From: an uncultured Verrucomicrobiota bacterium
GTDB lineage: Bacteria; Verrucomicrobiota; Verrucomicrobiia; Limisphaerales; UBA9464
Reading direction: 5' to 3'
DNA length: 57,120 nt
Assembly (NCBI GenBank): GCA_903907925.1
Contig: CAIVQB010000004.1
Span: 1 to 57,120 of the forward strand
Shown: positions 52,957 through 57,120 of the stretch, one piece after another
Layout of the letters: every line of letters starts with the position of its first letter
Numbering within the stretch: position 1 is the stretch's first letter
Made by a program: the position numbers and the translations under genes
The notes under the pieces: generated by a model
The model's input: only the letters and a program-made list of their open reading frames with translations
Told to the model about the DNA's origin: nothing
The model's database searches: none

Positions 52957-55248
52957 ATGACGCCCAAACTCTTTTCCGAACTCGGTCTCTCGCCTGAAAT
53001 GTTGAAGGCGATCGAACGCCTGGGCTTTGAACAAGCCGCACCCATCCAGGCTGAAGCCATCCCGGTCATCCAATCGGGACGCGACGTCGTCGGCCAGTCC
53101 CAGACCGGTTCCGGCAAGACCGCGGCCTTTGCCATTCCCGCCATCGAGAAGGTCAAGACTTCGGAACGCGCGGTCCAGGTGCTGATTCTTTGCCCGACCC
53201 GCGAACTCGCGGTTCAGGTCAGTGAAGAAGTCCACAAGCTGGCCTGCTTCAAGCCCGGCATCCGGGCGCTGCCGATCTACGGCGGCCAGAGCTACGACCG
53301 TCAATACGCCGGCCTCCGCGCCGGGGCGAACATTGTCATCGGCACCCCGGGCCGGGTCATGGATCACATGCAGCGCGGCACGCTGAAGCTCGACCGGGTT
53401 CACACGGTGATTCTGGACGAGGCGGATGAGATGCTCGACATGGGCTTCCGCGAGGACATCGAATTCATCCTCAAGGCGGTTCCGGTGGAGCGCCAGACGG
53501 TGTTGTTCTCGGCGACGGTTCCGCGTCCGATCGAGGAGTTGATCCGCAACTACACCCGCGATGCCGTCCGGGTGCGGATCGAAGCCAAGGCTCTGACTGT
53601 CCCGACGGTAGAACAGGTGTATTTCGAAGTCGACCGCCGCTGGAAGATCGAGGCGCTGACCCGCCTCATCGAGATGCACAATGCGACGCTCGGCATCATT
53701 TTCTGCAATACCCAGCGGATGGTCGATGAACTCAGCGAACACCTTCAAGCCGCCGGCTACAGTGCCGACGCCTTGCACGGTGGTATGGCCCAGGCGGCAC
53801 GCGACCGGGTGATGAAAAAATTCCGGACCGGCGGTCTGGAATTCCTGGTGGCGACCGATGTCGCCGCGCGCGGCATCGACGTCGATGACGTGCAGGTGGT
53901 GTTCAATTTCGATCTCCCTTACGACGCCGAGGACTATGTCCACCGCATCGGCCGGACCGGTCGTGCGGGTCGCAGCGGCATCGCCATCACCTTCGTCAGC
54001 GGACGCGAATTCTTCCTGATTCGCGAAATCGAACGCTTCACCAAACAGCGCATCCGGCGCGGTGAAATCCCGTCGCAGAGCGAGATCGAGCGCGTCCGTG
54101 AAGATCAATTGATCGGCCGGCTGCGAACTGTCCTCACCGCTGGAGGATTCCCGCGACGCGAACATCTGATCGAAGCCTTGCTGGAAGAGGGTTTCGATTC
54201 CGTGGCCATTGCCGGCGCGTCGATCCACCTGTTGACCGGTGGCGAGACCGCAGAAGCTGCCGCGAAAGATGGGGCTGCCCCGGCCGCCGGAGTGGCGCGT
54301 CCCGCCAAATCGTTGTCTGGGCCGGCCGCTGCTCCTGCGAAGCCATCCCCGACGCCTGTTCCCGCAAAACCGTCGTCGACGGCTCCCGCTGTCCGCAAGC
54401 CCGCGGTCGAGGCGCGCAAACCCGTTACCGAAAAACCGGTTCGCCCAGCCCCAACTCCCGCGCCCGCGCCCGCCTCGGTTCCGTCTCCAGCTGCGTCCAT
54501 CCAACCCAAACCCCAGCCGGTGGTCGAGGTGGAGGCCGTTGAGGAGGCGTCACCCATGGCGGCCGTTGCGGTGGATGACGAAGGTTATCCCGCCATCGAT
54601 CGCGAACCCGTGCTGGAGAAGCCCGTTGCGCCCGTTCGATCGAAGCCGGTTGCCGCCCCGGTCGCGCCTCCCGTCGATCTCGATGAGGACAGTGAGTCCA
54701 ACCGACCCGGGTACGCGAAGCGCCGGGATGATGGGCCGATTCGGAATCCGTTGTCGCAGCCGCCCGCCGCTCCGCGCCCGGAACCGCCGGTGCTCCGATC
54801 TTCCGGCTGGGACCGGCCTGCACCGGTTTCCCGCAGTTCGAATTCTCCCACAGGTGCGTCTCCGGGAACGCCCCGCTCGCTGCCGTCCCAACGGCCGGTG
54901 CCCGCGGGTGAACGTCCGACATCTCCCCGACCTGTCGCGCCGCGCGCGCCGGTGCCGGAACGTGCACCCGAACGCAATCGCCTGACCCGTGAGGATGTCT
55001 CCGGTCCGGAGGTCACCACGACCTTGTGGGTGGCTTTGGGCCATCAGGACAATATCACGCCGGAGGATGTGATGACCTGCATTCAGGGCCACACCGGTCT
55101 GCCGCCGGAAACGGTCGGTGAGATCGAGATCCACGAGAAACACAGCTTTGTGAACGTCTCGGGCCCCCACGCCCGCGGCATCGTCACCAAGCTGAATCAC
55201 GGCACCTTCCGCGGCAAACGCCTGCGCGCGCGCCTGGCGAGCCAGTAG
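52957..55248 (+). CDS. deaD: DEAD-box RNA helicase of the DeaD/CsdA type
   Basis: A 763-residue ATP-dependent RNA helicase, likely for ribosome assembly and cold adaptation. Q motif FEQAAPIQAEAIP, Walker A SQTGSGKT, PTRELAVQV, TPGRVMDH, DEAD (VILDEADEMLDMGF), SAT, then domain 2 with VATDVAARGIDVDDVQ and HRIGRTGRAG. After a helical dimerisation-like region comes a Pro/Ala/Val-rich low-complexity linker of about 250 residues (428-681). The chain ends with a DbpA-like RNA-binding domain (VTTTLWVALGHQDNITPEDVMTCIQGHTGLPPETVGEIEIHEKHSFVNVSGPHARGIV). The linker is far longer than in E. coli DeaD. Confidence 0.95.
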   Translation: MTPKLFSELGLSPEMLKAIERLGFEQAAPIQAEAIPVIQSGRDVVGQSQTGSGKTAAFAIPAIEKVKTSERAVQVLILCPTRELAVQVSEEVHKLACFKPGIRALPIYGGQSYDRQYAGLRAGANIVIGTPGRVMDHMQRGTLKLDRVHTVILDEADEMLDMGFREDIEFILKAVPVERQTVLFSATVPRPIEELIRNYTRDAVRVRIEAKALTVPTVEQVYFEVDRRWKIEALTRLIEMHNATLGIIFCNTQRMVDELSEHLQAAGYSADALHGGMAQAARDRVMKKFRTGGLEFLVATDVAARGIDVDDVQVVFNFDLPYDAEDYVHRIGRTGRAGRSGIAITFVSGREFFLIREIERFTKQRIRRGEIPSQSEIERVREDQLIGRLRTVLTAGGFPRREHLIEALLEEGFDSVAIAGASIHLLTGGETAEAAAKDGAAPAAGVARPAKSLSGPAAAPAKPSPTPVPAKPSSTAPAVRKPAVEARKPVTEKPVRPAPTPAPAPASVPSPAASIQPKPQPVVEVEAVEEASPMAAVAVDDEGYPAIDREPVLEKPVAPVRSKPVAAPVAPPVDLDEDSESNRPGYAKRRDDGPIRNPLSQPPAAPRPEPPVLRSSGWDRPAPVSRSSNSPTGASPGTPRSLPSQRPVPAGERPTSPRPVAPRAPVPERAPERNRLTREDVSGPEVTTTLWVALGHQDNITPEDVMTCIQGHTGLPPETVGEIEIHEKHSFVNVSGPHARGIVTKLNHGTFRGKRLRARLASQ

Positions 55249-55610
55249 GCCGGGGGGTGTTGGGTTACTCCCGCGACCCGTTCGCCCGCGTCCGGGTGGT
55301 CCGCCGAAACACCCTGATCCGGTACGGAAGGGGAGGCCGATGGACTTCGTTCATCCCCCCGACGTGCAGCGCCGGCCCAAGGAAGCAGGCCAAATCCTGG
55401 CCCGGATACGGAACCGGTGCAATTCAGCCCCGGATCAAAAGTGTCAATAGAGAGGACCCTGCGCACCAACGTGTGGTCCCTTTTCCACCCTTTTACGTCG
55501 AACTCGACGGGACTCATTGTTTTCGCTAACCTCCTACCTGCCCCAGTTCCTGCGAGGTGCAAGCGGCCGACACCAAAACGAACGTCCCGGAGTTGGGTGC
55601 GCCATCAGCC
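55249..55610. other. Gene-free stretch between deaD and the kinase gene
   Basis: A 362-base gap. I see no strong hairpin with a T tract, no repeat shared with other parts of the window and no supported ORF. It may carry the promoter of the kinase gene, possibly near 55490-55530, where AT content rises. The kinase could also start at GTG 55557. Confidence 0.4.
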
Positions 55611-57041
55611 ATGTCACTGGATCGGCCGAACTCGCCCAAAGCGGCAGACGTTCCCGCGCATGCTATCGTGCCGGATTATGAGTTGATTGAGCGAATTGGG
55701 AGTGGGGCCTACGGCGAGGTTTGGTTGGCCCGTTCGGTCCTCGGCCAGTTGCGGGCGGTAAAGGTAATTTATCGGAATCGGTTTGCGGATTCACGCCCGT
55801 TTGAGCGCGAATTTGAAGGCATCCAACGGTTTGAGCCGATTTCGGGATCGCATCCGAGCCAGTTGGCCATTCTGCATGTCGGCCGGAATGCAACCGACGG
55901 CTACTTCTATTACGTGATGGAGTTGGCCGATAACGCCAGCGAGCCAAGTTCCGGTTTGACTGGGGCTCCGTACGTGCCGAGGACGTTGCGTCATGACATC
56001 GAAACGCGGGGGCGCTTGCCGATCGCTGACTGTGTCCAAGTGGGATTGTCTCTCGCCACGGCCTTGAATCATTTACACCGGAACTGTTTGGTGCACCGTG
56101 ACATCAAACCTTCCAACGTCATCTTTGTGAAAGGTATCGCGAAGCTTGGGGATATTGGGTTAGTCACGGAAGCAGGCGATACGCAGTCGATTGTTGGAAC
56201 GGAAGGTTACCTGCCGCTGGAGGGGCCAGGCACACCAACAGCCGATATCTTCAGCTTGGGCAAGGTTCTGTATGAAATCAGCACCGGACTGGACCGCCGC
56301 CGCTTTCCGGAGCTTCCGCCCGAGATGCGTTCCTGGACCGACTACGGGGATGCCATCCAGTTTAACGAGATCGTACTGCGGTCTTGCGCCACCGTCGCGC
56401 CGCAACGCTATGCAACGGCCGAGGAGTTGCGCGTGGACCTCCGACGCGTTGGAGATGGCAAATTGGTGCGGCGAAAGCGAGTCTGGAAGAACCCATTTGT
56501 GTTGAGCGGATTGGCCGCTCTCGTGCTTGCAATCCTGCTGTTGCGGCTCGTCGGGTTGGACGCGGCCCGGACCTGGTCGCGAGGCAACAACTACCTGGTT
56601 TCACCAAGCGACGAAATCGAAAATCTGGTCAGCCAAGGCCATGAACTGATTCGGCTTGAGAGCCAGTTTCAGATCGAGAAGGCTATCGAGAAATTCAAAG
56701 CAGCCACGAATCTAGCCCCCGATTTCGCCCCGGCCTATAACGGTCTCTTTCATGCGTTTGTCCATTTGGAAGGCTCGGTTGGAGTCCAAGGTCTGCGAGA
56801 CATGATGACGAAGCTGAATGAACTGAGACCCGCGTCGTCCGAAGCCATGCAAGCGTCCGCGTTTATTAAGTGGATGGACTGGGACTATGCTGGAGCCATC
56901 CGGGAGGGCGGACGGGCCGTTTCTCTGCCGGCTTTTTCGAAGGAAGGCGACGCTTACAAATATCTGGAGCTCGGTTTTTTGCCTCAATATGACTTTGTGT
57001 GGGTAGTTGGTAGCGGGTCTGGGAGGTTGAACTTCAGATGA
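55611..57041 (+). pseudogene. Ser/Thr protein kinase with TPR region, 3' end cut by an insertion sequence
   Basis: The open frame has 476 residues from ATG 55611 (530 bp more upstream is non-coding except a possible GTG at 55557). Kinase parts: glycine loop IGSGAYGEVW, Lys51 in AVKVIY, HRDIKPSN with D164, DIG instead of DFG (LGDIGLV), and activation end GTEGYLPLEGPGTP. A transmembrane helix near 297-318 (SGLAALVLAILLLRLVG) leads to a periplasmic TPR-like region (AIEKFKAATNLAPDFAPAYNGLF). The frame then runs into foreign DNA at about 56970; the last 20 or so residues are antisense to a transposase. Relatives of this type continue for more TPR units, so the protein is truncated. The kinase domain itself is intact and could still act. 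Confidence 0.8.
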
Positions 57042-57120
57042 GAGGCTACGAGGTAGATCATGGCGGTGAAGTACTCGACGGTACGAAAGCCACGGGCCTT
57101 GCGTTTGACGGTTTGGATGA
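56970..57120 (-). mobile_element. Insertion sequence, one end only (ISL3-like)
   Basis: The transposase stop lies at 56984-56986 and the element end is probably between about 56970 and 56984 (GGTTTTTTGCCTC region), where the kinase coding logic breaks. The rest of the element is outside the window, so the inverted repeat and target duplication cannot be checked. Confidence 0.6.
56984..57120 (-). CDS. Transposase, C-terminal 44 residues (ISL3-like), partial
   Basis: The reverse strand from the window edge reads IQTVKRKARGFRTVEYFT, then AMIYLVASHLKFNLPDP and LPTTHTKSY, then a stop at 56984-56986. The K-R-K-A-R-G-F-R-T block followed by a hydrophobic helix and a short Leu-Pro ending is how ISL3-family transposases finish, by memory of the family; no search was possible. 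The gene continues beyond position 57120. Confidence 0.65.
   Translation of the reverse strand, partial: IQTVKRKARGFRTVEYFTAMIYLVASHLKFNLPDPLPTTHTKSY

Overview
The window looks like a chromosomal segment of a free-living member of the Verrucomicrobiota (PVC superphylum), GC-rich by eye. The lineage call rests on family content. There is a PilM / Amuc_1100-like / Amuc_1099-like / Amuc_1098-like secretin cluster of the kind known from Akkermansia. There are PVC-type SGNH/dehydrogenase and CxxCH haem proteins, prepilin-like proteins with an H-X9-DG motif, several PQQ-type beta-propellers, and a receptor-like protein kinase with a DIG motif in place of DFG. Nearly all gene starts lack a purine-rich Shine-Dalgarno sequence, and many sit directly behind a C-rich tract.

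Layout. 0-4 kb, minus strand: era, a small four-cysteine zinc-ribbon protein and a Ski2-like helicase form one unit. 4-6 kb, plus strand: a tight unit of unknown role with a papain-like/C39-like protein, a lipoprotein and a small helical protein. 6-15 kb: secreted PQQ propeller, YqjF/DUF2071 protein, an SGNH plus membrane-bound-dehydrogenase protein followed by a HEAT plus cytochrome protein (one family architecture split over two genes), an orphan MazE-like antitoxin and a secreted propeller closed by a clear terminator. 15-20 kb: a 212-bp element with 26-bp inverted ends, a lipoprotein, an orphan ParA, a ThuA-like protein and a membrane-anchored PQQ protein. 20-28 kb: alaS, a secreted BNR-like protein, a DCC thiol oxidoreductase, RNase P RNA (rnpB) and recG.

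28-48 kb is the most distinctive part. Two tandem prepilin-like genes on the minus strand and a HAD-methyltransferase fusion precede a long plus-strand run with small gaps: pilM, Amuc_1100-like, Amuc_1099-like and secretin, then four exported proteins (a repeat protein, a matrixin-like protein without a zinc motif, a filamentous-haemagglutinin-like beta-helix protein and a 1211-residue subtilisin-like protease), then coaE. Three of these four, and the BNR-like protein at 22.8 kb, share a C-terminal module (YxVQxSxDLxxW ... FYR ... terminal Pro). I propose it as a candidate sorting or anchoring signal that may be handled by the adjacent secretin machinery. This is inference.

48-57 kb: pyrE, a second membrane-anchored PQQ protein, a TIM-barrel lipoprotein, a Tat-exported Gfo/Idh/MocA oxidoreductase, a DeaD-type RNA helicase with a very long low-complexity linker, and a Ser/Thr kinase whose 3' end is cut by an insertion sequence (ISL3-like transposase C-terminus on the minus strand) running off the window edge.

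Dispersed short repeats with hairpin potential occupy most of the longer gene-free stretches. No tRNA, rRNA or CRISPR array was seen.
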